DNA of 43,299 nucleotides from Deltaproteobacteria bacterium (GCA_016187835.1 JACPIY010000046.1:1-43299), one strand, 5' to 3'; positions 24,563 to 33,687 are shown, counted from the stretch's first letter. Numbers and translations: made by a program. The notes: a model not told the origin generated them from the letters alone.

Positions 24563-24952
24563 ATGAAAAGGAGATTAACCCTAGCAATGGCTTTGATAGC
24601 AACCTCTCTGCTTCTCTCTTTCATGATTGGCTTACCCGGCAAGGCTTCTGAGGAGGAAGAGATTAACAAACTTATTGAGTCTGCCTCAACCCCTGAGGAT
24701 CACATGAAGCTCGCAGATTACTATGAAAAAGAAGCTGAAAAAATGGAGGTGAAGTCAAGCTCTCACTCCTCCATAGCTGATTCATATAGAACCAGGGCGA
24801 GACCATTAACAGAACACTTTCAACTAGATCAAAAGAAAGTATACACAGAACTAGCTATTCATTGCTCGAATCTCTCCAAGGAGTACAAGGAAGCTGCAGA
24901 GGAGTATAGGGCAATGGCAGCAGAACATAAAGAGATGGCCGAGGAAATGTAG
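24563..24952 (+). CDS. Exported helical protein, first of two paralogues
   Basis: 129 residues. Signal peptide (MALIATSLLLSFMIGLPGKA) then an all-helical, charged body: INKLIESASTPEDHMKLADY, YEKEAEKMEVKSSSHSS and KEYKEAAEEYRAMAAEHKEM. Shares the TPEDHMK.ADYYEK block and the C-terminal SNL..EYKEAAEEY.AMA with the gene at 25267. Has AAAGGAGGTG ribosome site. The family (short periplasmic coiled-coil proteins with A-E-K-x-x-x-H repeats) is seen in many Gram-negatives without known function. A terminator follows at 25083. Confidence 0.72.
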   Translation: MKRRLTLAMALIATSLLLSFMIGLPGKASEEEEINKLIESASTPEDHMKLADYYEKEAEKMEVKSSSHSSIADSYRTRARPLTEHFQLDQKKVYTELAIHCSNLSKEYKEAAEEYRAMAAEHKEMAEEM

Positions 24953-25082
24953 AAGTAGTGATAAACACTTCCCCAGGTAGGGATGACTGCTTTCAGTAAT
25001 TCTATGAAATAAATGTGGTCAAAATACAACAGCACATGTCTAAAAAACCAGCACATTTTATATCAGATATCTAGATAAATCT

Positions 25083-25110
25083 GGGAAATTGTGGTATTTC
25101 CCGTCTTTTT
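25083..25110 (+). terminator. Rho-independent terminator
   Basis: GGGAAAT (25083-25089), loop TGTGGT, ATTTCCC (25096-25102), then GTCTTTTT. A 7-bp stem and T-run end the gene series that runs from 15457 to 24952. Confidence 0.65.
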
Positions 25111-25136
25111 CATGAAAAATCGGAGAAAAAGATATT

Positions 25137-25152
25137 TGGCATAAAGTTTGCT
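25137..25152 (+). promoter_or_regulatory. Sigma-54 promoter of the second helical paralogue
   Basis: TGGCATAAAGTTTGCT, GG and GC 10 bp apart, just after the terminator. Start predicted near 25163. No GTTGAA palindrome pair is seen in the preceding 180 bp. Confidence 0.7.
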
Positions 25153-25184
25153 AATATTAAAATAACTGGCGGAAGGAGGTGAAA

Positions 25185-25253
25185 TTGTTAATCAAAGATA
25201 GAGAACAAGTCAATCCTTTTCGCTCTTTTAAAGTTGGCAAAATATACCATTAA
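25185..25253 (+). CDS. Possible 22-codon leader peptide
   Basis: A strong GGAAGGAGGTGAAA site precedes a TTG at 25185 that opens 22 codons (MLIKDREQVN... FKVGKIYH) and ends at TAA 25251-25253. That TAA is the first part of TAAGGAGG, the ribosome site of the next gene (ATG 25267). The arrangement suggests translational coupling or a regulatory upstream reading frame. No homology is recognised; coding status is inferred from signals alone. Confidence 0.35.
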   Translation: MLIKDREQVNPFRSFKVGKIYH

Positions 25254-25266
25254 GGAGGTAATAAGG

Positions 25267-25635
25267 ATGAAAAAGTTACTACCACTGGCAGTTGCTTTGA
25301 TTGTACCCCTTCTACTTTTTTCATTCACATCAGGAATTCGCACAAACGCTTCCGAGGATGAGGATGAAGGGATTACCAAACTTATAGAGTCTGCTACAAC
25401 CCCCGAGGATCATATGAAAATTGCAGATTACTACGAAAAGCAAGCTGCGAAGGCTGAAAGAAAAGCAAGGTTTCATGCCTCTATGGGTGATTCATACAAG
25501 AACAGGAGTAAGCCTTTAGCCGGACTTGCTACCCATTGCTCAAACCTTGCCAATAAGTACAAGGAAGCCGCAGAAGAGTATAAAGCTATGGCGACCGAGC
25601 ATAGAAAGATGGCGCAAGAAATGCAAATGCAATGA
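25267..25635 (+). CDS. Exported helical protein, second paralogue
   Basis: 122 residues from ATG 25267, selected for AAGGAGGTAATAAGG directly upstream. Signal peptide then acidic EDEDEGI and a helical body ITKLIESATTPEDHMKIADY, YEKQAAKAERKARFHASMGD, LATHCSNLANKYKEAAEEY. Clearly related to the gene at 24563, from which it differs by a short deletion of HFQLDQKKVYTE-like residues. Unlike the first copy it has its own sigma-54 promoter. Function unknown; a periplasmic metal-stress role is inferred from the cluster. Confidence 0.75.
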   Translation: MKKLLPLAVALIVPLLLFSFTSGIRTNASEDEDEGITKLIESATTPEDHMKIADYYEKQAAKAERKARFHASMGDSYKNRSKPLAGLATHCSNLANKYKEAAEEYKAMATEHRKMAQEMQMQ

Positions 25636-25641
25636 CAAATG

Positions 25642-25678
25642 CTCCCCAGGTACGTGGGGGACTCCCTGCCTGGGGAAG
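25642..25678. repeat. GC-rich hairpin after the second helical gene
   Basis: CCCCAGG (25644-25650) pairs with CCTGGGG (25669-25675); an inner GGGG...CCC can extend the stem. No T-run follows. A related string CTTCCCCAGGTAGGGA occurs at 24968-24983 just after the first paralogue, as if the 3' flank was duplicated along with the gene. Confidence 0.5.
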
Positions 25679-26288
25679 CTCTGCGGTATTTGTTAATTGC
25701 AAAAGTCAACATTTGCAACGCGTTTATTCGAAGATTTCCAGCATATACAAACTTATTGAATGGGTTCTGGAAAACATCTAACTCGTAATGAAAATTGACA
25801 TTCAGCTACCTAATGAATTTGGCAGCTTTTGAATTTTTAATGCTAAATCAGTATCTAACTAACGAAGACCGTACATTGTGGTCCTGGTTTCAGCATAAAG
25901 ATGAACTGAATTGCTCGTACACCTTCACTTTCCTGACCACCACCATCTTTTTCCTTATAATCGAGTTTTCCTCAAAATGAGTTTGTGTCCAGTAAAAATA
26001 ATTTCCCTTGCTTTAGCCGTTGCCGGTGTGCTGCTGCGAGTGAGCCAAGGATGACTTGTGTGCCACATCAACTAGTCTGACAGAATAGGTTTTTTCAAGT
26101 TTTATTCTAGTCCAGAATCTTAAGAATTAATTACCGCAACTAGAACTCAGCAATATGAACAAAATAGATCTACAATCGAACATTTAACTTATAAACTCGA
26201 AAGTTATAAAGATGTTACAAAAAATAAAGGAAGATTTTTATGTTTAAACGAATAAAAAGAATCCACTAGATAGCTTTACAGAATAAAA
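25679..26288. other. Intergenic region without a convincing gene
   Basis: About 600 bp of AT-rich sequence before the activator boxes. The reading frames here (for example 25795-25980) have no ribosome site and no recognisable product. A 25-codon frame at 25977-26054 reads SPVK-like hydrophobic residues (CPVKIISLALAVAGVLL) and could be the remnant of a small membrane protein; it lacks a ribosome site. Confidence 0.4.
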
Positions 26289-26327
26289 CTGTTGAATTTT
26301 CAACAGGAGGTGTTTGAAAATCATCAC
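26289..26327. promoter_or_regulatory. Activator palindrome pair of the Cus operon, second site degenerate
   Basis: CTGTTGAATTTTCAACAG at 26289-26306 is a perfect palindrome. Exactly 21 bp on from its GTTG is GTTTGAAAATCATCAC (26312-26327), a weakened copy. About 122 bp upstream of the sigma-54 element at 26422. Confidence 0.7.
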
Positions 26328-26421
26328 ATTTCCTGAGCTAATTGTTGTAAGGTGTCAGAAAATCATACAACGTTTGCTATGAGTTGTGACTGACATACCT
26401 TAAGAATTAAAGAAATTTTTC

Positions 26422-26437
26422 TGGTACACATATTGCT
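26422..26437 (+). promoter_or_regulatory. Sigma-54 promoter of the Cus operon
   Basis: TGGTACACATATTGCT; GG and GC 10 bp apart, with T instead of C at the fourth position. Start predicted near 26448, 80 nt before ATG 26529. Confidence 0.7.
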
Positions 26438-26528
26438 ACTAAGAATGAGAACAATGGTTTGTTTACTTTGAAATACAAATCCAACATAAACCCCAGGAGT
26501 AACTTTTCATGGTTAAGGAGGTAAAAAG

Positions 26529-27788
26529 ATGAAATTCCTTTTAGGGGTAATTTCTCTTGTTATATTTTCCATACAAGTAAGTGCATTAGCTAATGATACT
26601 ATGACCCTAAAATCCTTTGTTGAAGAAACGTTAGAGAAAAATCCAGAGATACTGAGGGCAAAAGCCGAATGGGAAGCTGCAACAAAGCGTCCGTCTCAGG
26701 CAGGCTCTCTCCCCGATCCAATCGTTGGGATCGGGTGGACAAATGTGAGTTTTGATCGTATAACCCTTACCGAGGATCCAGATAGTGCGATCATGTTTTC
26801 GTTCTCACAGGAACTTCCCTTTCCAGGAAAACTTTTCCTCAGAGAACAAATTGCTAAAGAGGAAGCACAGGCTCAGGAACAATTGTATGTGGCTACCGTA
26901 AGAAGGGTGACGGCTGATCTAAAGGAGGCCTATTACGAGTGGTTCTTAGTTGATAAATCTATAGAAATTACTCTTAGGAATAAGGAGCTTCTTGAGAAGT
27001 TTGTAAAAATTGCCGAAGCCAAGTACGCAGTAGGAATGGGAATACAGCAGGATGTGTTAAAAGCTCAGGTAGAGGTATCTAGGTTTATTGAACAGCTTCA
27101 GCTTCTCGAAGAAAGGAAAGGAATTGTGGAAGCTAGAATTAGAAGTATTTTAAATCGTCCACCCGATTCTTCACTAGGAAAGCCTGATGCTGTAGAGAAA
27201 TCTCCTTTCAGTCTAACGGCTGAAGAACTTTATGAGCTCACTAAAGAGGGAGCACCTCTTCTTAAAGCAAAAGAAAATCTAATCGAAAGGGAAGATAGAG
27301 CTTTAAAGCTTGCTAAAAAAGAGTATTTTCCTGACTTTGTTGTGGGTGCTGGGCCAGGTATTATGGGAATGACTGGAGGCGGAACACAGGGTGTTTGGGG
27401 AGTAACTCTTGGGGTAAAAGTACCGCTCTACTTCTATCGGAAACAGAGATTTGGTGTTCAGGAAGCAGCTTCACAGCTAAAAGCGGCACAAGAGGATTAT
27501 ACCAGCACGAATCAAGACCTATTTTTTAGGATAAAGGATCAATATCTGGTTGCTAAAACATCTGATAATCTTCTCAAGCTTTTCGAAGAAGGCATAATCC
27601 CACAGGCTACATCTTCCCTCGAATCAGCAATCGCAGGATATCAAGTTGGCAATATAGATTTTCTCACGCTTCTCGACAACTTAGTGACCCTTTTTAATTT
27701 TGAACTCACTTATTATACTTATCTTACAAATTATCAGACAGCATTAGCAAGGATCGAAGAAATTATTGACATGCCTTTAATTAAATAA
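26529..27788 (+). CDS. TolC-family outer-membrane channel of the Cu/Ag efflux system
   Basis: 419 residues with signal peptide. First repeat: LKSFVEETLEKNPEILRAKA, PSQAGSLPDPIVGIGWTN; second repeat: LTKEGAPLLKAKENLIERED, LGVKVPLYFYRKQRFGVQEA. Size and motifs are those of CusC/CzcC-type channels. TAAGGAGG ribosome site. Followed after 27 bp by the CusB-like adaptor, so the order is channel-adaptor-pump, the same order as in the first system. Confidence 0.92.
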   Translation: MKFLLGVISLVIFSIQVSALANDTMTLKSFVEETLEKNPEILRAKAEWEAATKRPSQAGSLPDPIVGIGWTNVSFDRITLTEDPDSAIMFSFSQELPFPGKLFLREQIAKEEAQAQEQLYVATVRRVTADLKEAYYEWFLVDKSIEITLRNKELLEKFVKIAEAKYAVGMGIQQDVLKAQVEVSRFIEQLQLLEERKGIVEARIRSILNRPPDSSLGKPDAVEKSPFSLTAEELYELTKEGAPLLKAKENLIEREDRALKLAKKEYFPDFVVGAGPGIMGMTGGGTQGVWGVTLGVKVPLYFYRKQRFGVQEAASQLKAAQEDYTSTNQDLFFRIKDQYLVAKTSDNLLKLFEEGIIPQATSSLESAIAGYQVGNIDFLTLLDNLVTLFNFELTYYTYLTNYQTALARIEEIIDMPLIK

Positions 27789-27815
27789 ACTAAGGCTACA
27801 AGGAGTTTTTAAGAA

Positions 27816-29432
27816 ATGAAAAAAGCGGGTTTAAAAAAGATAATAAAACTAAGTGTACTGGTGATCTTAATTCTTCTTGTATCGGTTTTTATCCTCTCAT
27901 CTATGTCTAAAAAGGAGGAAACCGATCGGGGAAAGGGTGAGGAGAGCACCGCATCAGAGAAAGTGCCTATCGGTAATCAGGCAGTAGAAGAAAAGACGAA
28001 GCAAGAAGGAATGAATATGGAAGAGGGTAAGGAAAAGGAGACTTCCCAGAGTCCCAAGGGATTTACAGAAGTTCAGATAAGCCCAGAAAAACAACAGACT
28101 ATAGGAGTAAAAACTGATGAGGTAGCTACAAGAAAACTTATAAGCGTTATCAGGACAGTCGGAGCTATTGAGTCCAATGAAACAAGGATTGCACGGGTTA
28201 GCATAAAATTCAGTGGATGGATAAAGGATGTGTTTGTAGATTATGTGGGGAAATATGTAAGACGTGGAGAACCACTTTTTACAGTTTATAGCCCTGACCT
28301 CGTCTCTACTCAGCAAGAATATCTTCTCGCCCTAAGGGCACAGGACACATTTGGGAAAAGTTCGTTCTCTGAAATATCTTCTGGAGCGAAATCATTACTT
28401 GAAGCTACACGTGAAAGGTTTCTTTTTTGGGACATCCCGGAGAGCGAGATAAAAAGAATCGAGAGAACTGGAAAACCCCTTAAGTATCTTACCCTTTATT
28501 CTCCTATAAGTGGTTATGTCACAAAACGTGAAGCCTTTCCGGAGAAGATGGTTACGCCAAATGATATTGTATTTGAGGTCGTAGACTTATCAACCTTATG
28601 GCTTCTTGCAGACATCTATGAGTATGAAATTCCTCTTGTTAAAGAGGGACAGGAAGCAACTCTCACTCTTTCTTACTATCCAGAACAGGTTTTTCGTGGA
28701 AAAGTCCGCTACATTTATCCCACATTAGAGACCACAACCAGAACAGTTAAAGTAAGGTTTGAGTTTAAGAATGAAGATACAAAGCTAAAGCCGGGTATGT
28801 ACGCCAATGTAGAGCTAAAGGTTCCTCTTGGACAGAACCTTTCTGTATCAGAGGATTCCGTGATTGATACAGGAGAGAGAAAGATCGCATTTGTTGCAAT
28901 GGGAGATGGCTATTTCGAACCACGAGAGGTTAAAGTCGGGCATAAAGCCGAGGGATACTATGAAGTCTTGGGTGGATTAAAAGACGGTGAAAAAGTTGTA
29001 AGGAGAGCTGCCTTCCTAGTGGATTCTGAAAGCCGTCTTAAGGCGGCACTGGGAGCCTTTGGTATGCCAGGCATGTCGGGGATGGAACCTACTTCTGAGG
29101 CTCCGAAAGCTGCTCCAAAGGAAGTCAATATCTCTTTCTCGACAGATGGCGGAACACCCAAAGTAGGAGGTAATAGCTTTAGAATCATCTTGACCGATAT
29201 GGACGGGAATCCTATAAAAGACGCTAAAGTGGATATTCAGCTTTATATGCCTCCTATGCCCGCTATGGGGATGCCCGCAATGAACATTCCAGCCGAGGCA
29301 AAACCTGTTGAAGACGGCTTATATGTGGCGGAGGTTAACATTCCTATGAGTGGGTCAGGGCAAGTAAAGGTCACCGTGACTAGACCCGGAAAGGCTCCTG
29401 CTTCCAGGGTTTTTGAGACTAGTGTAAGGTGA
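27816..29432 (+). CDS. cusB: CusB-type adaptor with a C-terminal YtkA-like domain
   Basis: 538 residues. Signal anchor 12-30, a Glu/Lys-rich linker, then CusB core: IARVSIKFSGWIKDVFVDYV, GEPLFTVYSPDLVSTQQEYL, YSPISGYVTKREAFPEKMVT, a beta-barrel (YYPEQVFRGKVRYIYPTLET) and VLGGLKDGEKVV. From about 430 a separate beta-domain NISFSTDGGTPKVGGNSFRI with a Met-rich loop (YMPPMPAMGMPAMNIPAEA) resembles the YtkA/FixH-like copper-associated domain, a fusion seen in some Cus adaptors. The Met loop could pass Cu(I)/Ag(I) to the pump. Confidence 0.88.
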   Translation: MKKAGLKKIIKLSVLVILILLVSVFILSSMSKKEETDRGKGEESTASEKVPIGNQAVEEKTKQEGMNMEEGKEKETSQSPKGFTEVQISPEKQQTIGVKTDEVATRKLISVIRTVGAIESNETRIARVSIKFSGWIKDVFVDYVGKYVRRGEPLFTVYSPDLVSTQQEYLLALRAQDTFGKSSFSEISSGAKSLLEATRERFLFWDIPESEIKRIERTGKPLKYLTLYSPISGYVTKREAFPEKMVTPNDIVFEVVDLSTLWLLADIYEYEIPLVKEGQEATLTLSYYPEQVFRGKVRYIYPTLETTTRTVKVRFEFKNEDTKLKPGMYANVELKVPLGQNLSVSEDSVIDTGERKIAFVAMGDGYFEPREVKVGHKAEGYYEVLGGLKDGEKVVRRAAFLVDSESRLKAALGAFGMPGMSGMEPTSEAPKAAPKEVNISFSTDGGTPKVGGNSFRIILTDMDGNPIKDAKVDIQLYMPPMPAMGMPAMNIPAEAKPVEDGLYVAEVNIPMSGSGQVKVTVTRPGKAPASRVFETSVR

Positions 29433-29455
29433 GTGAGTAAGAAAAGGGAACGGAA

Positions 29456-32400
29456 ATGATAGGAAAAATAATTGAATATTCATCTCGGAATCTTTTCTTG
29501 GTTTTCCTGATAATATTTTTTCTCACCGTTTGGGGCATCTTTGCTCTAAAGAAGACCCCGCTTGATGCCATCCCCGACCTCTCAGATACTCAAGTTATTG
29601 TTTTTACAGATTGGCCTGGTAGAAGCCCTGATCTGGTTGAGGATCAAGTTACTTACCCTATTACTACTACACTTCTTGCAGCACCTAAGGTGACTGTTGT
29701 AAGAGGACTTTCAATGTTTGGGTTCTCTTTCATTTATATTCTCTTTGAAGATGGAACTGACATCTACTGGGCAAGAACCCGTGTACTTGAATATATGACC
29801 GGACTTAGAGGTAGACTCCCTGAGGGGGTTAACCCTATTATCGGTCCAGATGCAACTGGTGTTGGATGGGTTTTTGAATATGCTCTTGTTGATGAGACTG
29901 GAAGCTATGACCTTTCGGAAATGCGCTCATTTCAGGACTGGTACTTAAGATACTGGCTTCAAAGCGTGCCAGGGGTTGCAGAGGTTGGAAGTGTTGGAGG
30001 ATTTGTAAAGCAGTACCAGATAAACGTGGATCCCAATAAACTCCTTGCCTATAACATTCCCTTGAAAACCGTCATTGATGCAGTGAGAATGAACAATAAC
30101 GATGTTGGTGGAAGGGTTGTGGAGTGGACGGGGAGAGAATACGTAGTAAGAGGAAGGGGATATATAAGAACACTTGATGATATAAGGAATATAGTCGTAT
30201 CTGTTGACGGACAGGGAATGGGTACACCTGTTCTACTGAGAGAACTGGCAGATGTGCGACTTGGCCCTGACATCAGGCGTGGCTTTACAGAGCTTGATGG
30301 AAAAGGAGAGGTAGTTGGAGGGATTGTAGTTGCGCGCTTTCGTGAAAACGCCCTGGATGTGATAAACAGAGTGAAAGAGAAGCTTGAAGAGGTTAAGGAT
30401 GCTTTTCCTGAGGGAGTTAAACTCGTTACAACCTACGACCGCTCTGAACTCATAAATAAAGCAATAGAAAATCTTGTAGGTAAGCTTATTGAAGAAAGTA
30501 TCATAGTAAGTATAGTCTGCGTTGTGTTCCTATATCACTTTAGATCCGCACTTGTAGTTATCATTACTCTCCCCTTTGCCATACTGTTTTCTTTCATTCC
30601 TATGTACTACCTGAAGCTTACATCCAACATCATGTCATTGGGAGGGATTGCTATTGCAATAGGAGCTATGGTTGATGCCGCAATAGTTATTGTCGAGAAC
30701 GTCCATAAGAGGCTTGAGCACTGGGAGGAGGAAGGAAAAAAACGGGATAGGCTAAGCGTAATGATAGATGCCGCAACAGAGGTGGGAAAACCCGTATTTT
30801 TTGCCCTGCTTGTAATAACCGTTTCCTTTATTCCGGTTTTTACGCTTGAATACCAGGAAGGAAGGCTTTTCAAACCCCTTGCATTTACGAAGACCTTCGG
30901 TATGGCTTTTGCCTCTATTCTCTCTATAACCCTTACAGCGGCTCTGATAACGATTCTCGTCCGTGGGAAAATTACCCCTGAGAAGAAAAACCCTGTAAGC
31001 CGCTTTTTAATCTGGGCTTATGATCCGGTAGTTAGGTTCGCTTTAAGATTTAGAAAGACTATAGTGTCAATAGCCTTTATTATTCTTATTGTCACGATTC
31101 CGGTATTCCTTAAACTCGGCTCGGAGTTTATGCCTCCTCTTTATGAAGGGGTCCTTCTTGACATGCCTCTAACCACTCCCGGAATCTCGATTACGCAGGC
31201 ACAGAGTTTTCTCCAGATGCGGGATAAGATTATTAAAAGCTTTCCTGAGGTTCAAATAGCCTTTGGGAAAATGGGGAGATCCGAAACATCCACTGATCCC
31301 GCTACTCTTGCCATGGTCGAAACAAATATAGTTTTAAAACCTGAGGAGGAATGGCGTAAGGTTCCCCAGAAACGGTGGTACTCAAGCTGGGCTCCTGAGC
31401 CACTAAAAAAAATCCTTCGACCCATCTGGCCTGAAGAGCGGACCCTGACCCCAGAGGAGCTTATAAGCGAACTAGACCAGGCTCTTCGTTTTCCTGGTGC
31501 TACAAACGCATGGACTATGCCCATAAAAGCAAGGGTGGATATGTTAACTACTGGGATTCGAACTCCAATCGGAATAAAAGTCTTCGGAGCCGACCTTTCT
31601 AAAATCGAGGAGATAGGGTTAGAGATCGAAGGTGCGCTTCAGGATATCCCCGGGACAAGGAACGTCTATGCAGAAAGGGTAACGGGTGGATATTACATAG
31701 ATTTCTGGATCCGTCGTGAGGAAGCCGCTCGCTACGGGCTTTCAGTAAGCGATGTAGAGGATGTGATTCAAGCAGCGATAGGAGGAGAGAGTATAACAAC
31801 AACAATAGAGGGACGAGAGAGGTATCCGGTAAATGTGAGATATTCAAGGGAACTGCGTGATGAAATGAGAAAACTCGAAAGGGTTCTTGTTCCTACCCCG
31901 GTTGGAGCACAGGTTCCGATAGAGCAGCTTGCTGATATCCGCATAGTAATGGGACCGCCTGAGATAAGAACTGAAGAAGCAACCAAGGTCGGATATGTAT
32001 ACGTTGACATAACTGGTAGAGATATAGGAAGCTACGTGGAAGAAGCAAAAAAGGTTGTCGCAGAACGTGTAAAACTCCCCCCCAAGTATTATCTGACCTG
32101 GAGCGGACAGTATGAATACATGTTGAGAGTTAAGGAGCGCTTGAAGCTAGTCGTTCCTATTACACTTCTTATAATCTTTGTTCTTCTTTACCTCAATTTC
32201 AGAAATATCACAGAAACGATAATAATTCTTCTTTCAGTTCCTTTTGCCGCTGTTGGGGGAATATGGCTTATGTATCTTCTGGGTTATAACATGAGCGTTG
32301 CTACATGGGTTGGGTTTATTGCCCTTTCTGGACTTGCCGCTCAGACAGGCGTGGTAATGATAATTTACCTGGATGAGTTTTACGAGAAAATGATTAGAGA

Positions 32401-32680
32401 AGGGAAAAAGGATTCAAAGAGTCTGGCCAAGGCTATACACGATGGAGCTGTGCAGAGAGTTAGACCTAAAATGATGACTGTTATGGCACTGATAATGGGA
32501 CTTCTTCCGCTTATGTGGAGCCAGGGGGCAGGAGCCGATATGATGAAGAGAATCGCAGCCCCCATGGTAGGAGGCCTTGTGACATCAACTATCCTCACAC
32601 TTATTATAATCCCGGCAATATATGAAATCTGGAGAGGCAGGGGGTTGCAACAAAACGAAGGGAATGAAAAAAATTTGTAA
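29456..32680 (+). CDS. cusA: CusA-type Cu(I)/Ag(I) RND efflux pump
   Basis: 1074 residues, 12 TM RND architecture. TM4 near 403 reads AIGAMVDAAIVIVENVHKRL, matching the monovalent-cation (CusA) class of HME-RND pumps. Other family blocks: KTPLDAIPDLSDTQVIVFTD, SVGGFVKQYQINVDPNKLLA, GSEFMPPLYEGVLLDMP, FAAVGGIWLMYLLGYNMSVA. Exports copper or silver ions from the periplasm using the proton gradient with the adaptor and channel upstream. Gene gap 23 bp. Confidence 0.94.
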   Translation: MIGKIIEYSSRNLFLVFLIIFFLTVWGIFALKKTPLDAIPDLSDTQVIVFTDWPGRSPDLVEDQVTYPITTTLLAAPKVTVVRGLSMFGFSFIYILFEDGTDIYWARTRVLEYMTGLRGRLPEGVNPIIGPDATGVGWVFEYALVDETGSYDLSEMRSFQDWYLRYWLQSVPGVAEVGSVGGFVKQYQINVDPNKLLAYNIPLKTVIDAVRMNNNDVGGRVVEWTGREYVVRGRGYIRTLDDIRNIVVSVDGQGMGTPVLLRELADVRLGPDIRRGFTELDGKGEVVGGIVVARFRENALDVINRVKEKLEEVKDAFPEGVKLVTTYDRSELINKAIENLVGKLIEESIIVSIVCVVFLYHFRSALVVIITLPFAILFSFIPMYYLKLTSNIMSLGGIAIAIGAMVDAAIVIVENVHKRLEHWEEEGKKRDRLSVMIDAATEVGKPVFFALLVITVSFIPVFTLEYQEGRLFKPLAFTKTFGMAFASILSITLTAALITILVRGKITPEKKNPVSRFLIWAYDPVVRFALRFRKTIVSIAFIILIVTIPVFLKLGSEFMPPLYEGVLLDMPLTTPGISITQAQSFLQMRDKIIKSFPEVQIAFGKMGRSETSTDPATLAMVETNIVLKPEEEWRKVPQKRWYSSWAPEPLKKILRPIWPEERTLTPEELISELDQALRFPGATNAWTMPIKARVDMLTTGIRTPIGIKVFGADLSKIEEIGLEIEGALQDIPGTRNVYAERVTGGYYIDFWIRREEAARYGLSVSDVEDVIQAAIGGESITTTIEGRERYPVNVRYSRELRDEMRKLERVLVPTPVGAQVPIEQLADIRIVMGPPEIRTEEATKVGYVYVDITGRDIGSYVEEAKKVVAERVKLPPKYYLTWSGQYEYMLRVKERLKLVVPITLLIIFVLLYLNFRNITETIIILLSVPFAAVGGIWLMYLLGYNMSVATWVGFIALSGLAAQTGVVMIIYLDEFYEKMIREGKKDSKSLAKAIHDGAVQRVRPKMMTVMALIMGLLPLMWSQGAGADMMKRIAAPMVGGLVTSTILTLIIIPAIYEIWRGRGLQQNEGNEKNL

Positions 32681-32745
32681 GTGTAAATTAATGAGATGTT
32701 TTTTGAAACTATTCTAAGACTCATTAAAAAAATAAGGGGGTTAAT

Positions 32746-32985
32746 ATGGGTAAGATCATATTATTAATCAGCTTTATTATGCTAATCACTGGGTGTGCGA
32801 GTAATTTAAATTGGAGAAAGCCAGCCGAAGACCCAAGAGGTTCTTTTCACGAAGCTTATCAGAGGTGCCTTGAGCAAAATTCAGAAAACAAATCAAAGTG
32901 TGATGAATATTTAGGATCTCACTTGGACAAATCAAGTTATTTTAAGGGCTTATCGGAACATCCGGATAAGGAGGGATATCATTGA
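32746..32985 (+). CDS. Small lipoprotein, function unknown
   Basis: 79 residues; lipoprotein signal with lipobox LITGC near 14-18. The mature part SNLNWRKPAEDPRGSFHEAY has two more cysteines (RCLEQ and KCDEYLG), perhaps a disulfide. AAGGGGG precedes the ATG. Follows cusA by 65 bp and probably ends the Cus operon. Confidence 0.65.
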   Translation: MGKIILLISFIMLITGCASNLNWRKPAEDPRGSFHEAYQRCLEQNSENKSKCDEYLGSHLDKSSYFKGLSEHPDKEGYH

Positions 32986-33131
32986 TTGATAATATTGATC
33001 CCCTTTAAGTTTACGTTTTGATAATCGATAAAATAACTCACTAGAGATGAGCGAGAATTTTCTAATAACATACCACTCTACAGAAATCCAGAGCAAGAAA
33101 TCTAGAATTTTTTAATGAGAGGTTCTAACAA

Positions 33132-33635
33132 ATGGCAAACAATGAATCGAACTCGAGACAAAACCAAGCAATCCATTCTGATGAATTTGAAGAACTCAGG
33201 CAACTTATCAGGCAACATAAAGTCTGCTGGGAGGTCTGGCCAGAATTTCATATAAACCGAGATGGGGAGAAAGTACAGATCGGCTTTGAATTAGACCTTA
33301 TAGGTACCCACTATCACACAGAACAATCCCCTTTACCAGGCTGTGCTGAATGTGTGGAAGTATATTACGATCTTAAATGTATTGCTCAATGTATTATTCC
33401 AAAGGGGGAACACGATAGTCGTTATGAAATTAGGATCTTTGACTCCTCAATTCACTATTCTCCTCGGCGAAAATCTAGAAAAGACATCACACTCACTTTA
33501 AAAATTCTACATCGTGAAGGATTTGACCGACCTGTAGATGCATGTGAAGTTGAATGCCTCAAAGAAATGGAGAAGAAACTTAAAGAGCTTGGAGCACAGA
33601 AAGAACATTGGCATGAATCGACTGGGATTGGCTAA
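33132..33635 (+). CDS. Conserved hypothetical protein with clustered cysteines
   Basis: 167 residues, no signal peptide. The core is EVWPEFHINRDGEKVQIGFE, LDLIGTHYHTEQSPLPGCAE, CVEVYYDLKCIAQCIIPK, SRYEIRIFDSSIHYSPRRKS and TLTLKILHREGFDRPVDACE. The PGCxxC, CIAQC and CEVEC cysteines with nearby histidines look like a structural or metal-binding site. Related hypothetical proteins seem familiar from other genomes but no function is known to me. Ends convergent with the phosphorylase gene. Confidence 0.65.
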   Translation: MANNESNSRQNQAIHSDEFEELRQLIRQHKVCWEVWPEFHINRDGEKVQIGFELDLIGTHYHTEQSPLPGCAECVEVYYDLKCIAQCIIPKGEHDSRYEIRIFDSSIHYSPRRKSRKDITLTLKILHREGFDRPVDACEVECLKEMEKKLKELGAQKEHWHESTGIG

Positions 33636-33687
33636 GGATAGTGGTGATTCTAAAGGATAACGTTCCTTATTAGAAAACTGCTTTTAT

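Noticed and set aside
25795-25980. 61-codon frame in the region before the Cus promoter
   Set aside because: No ribosome site, composition not protein-like, no homology recognised.
33654-33669. AAGGA-TAACGT-TCCTT hairpin between convergent genes as a terminator
   Set aside because: Only a 5-bp AT-rich stem and no clear T-run; too weak to call.
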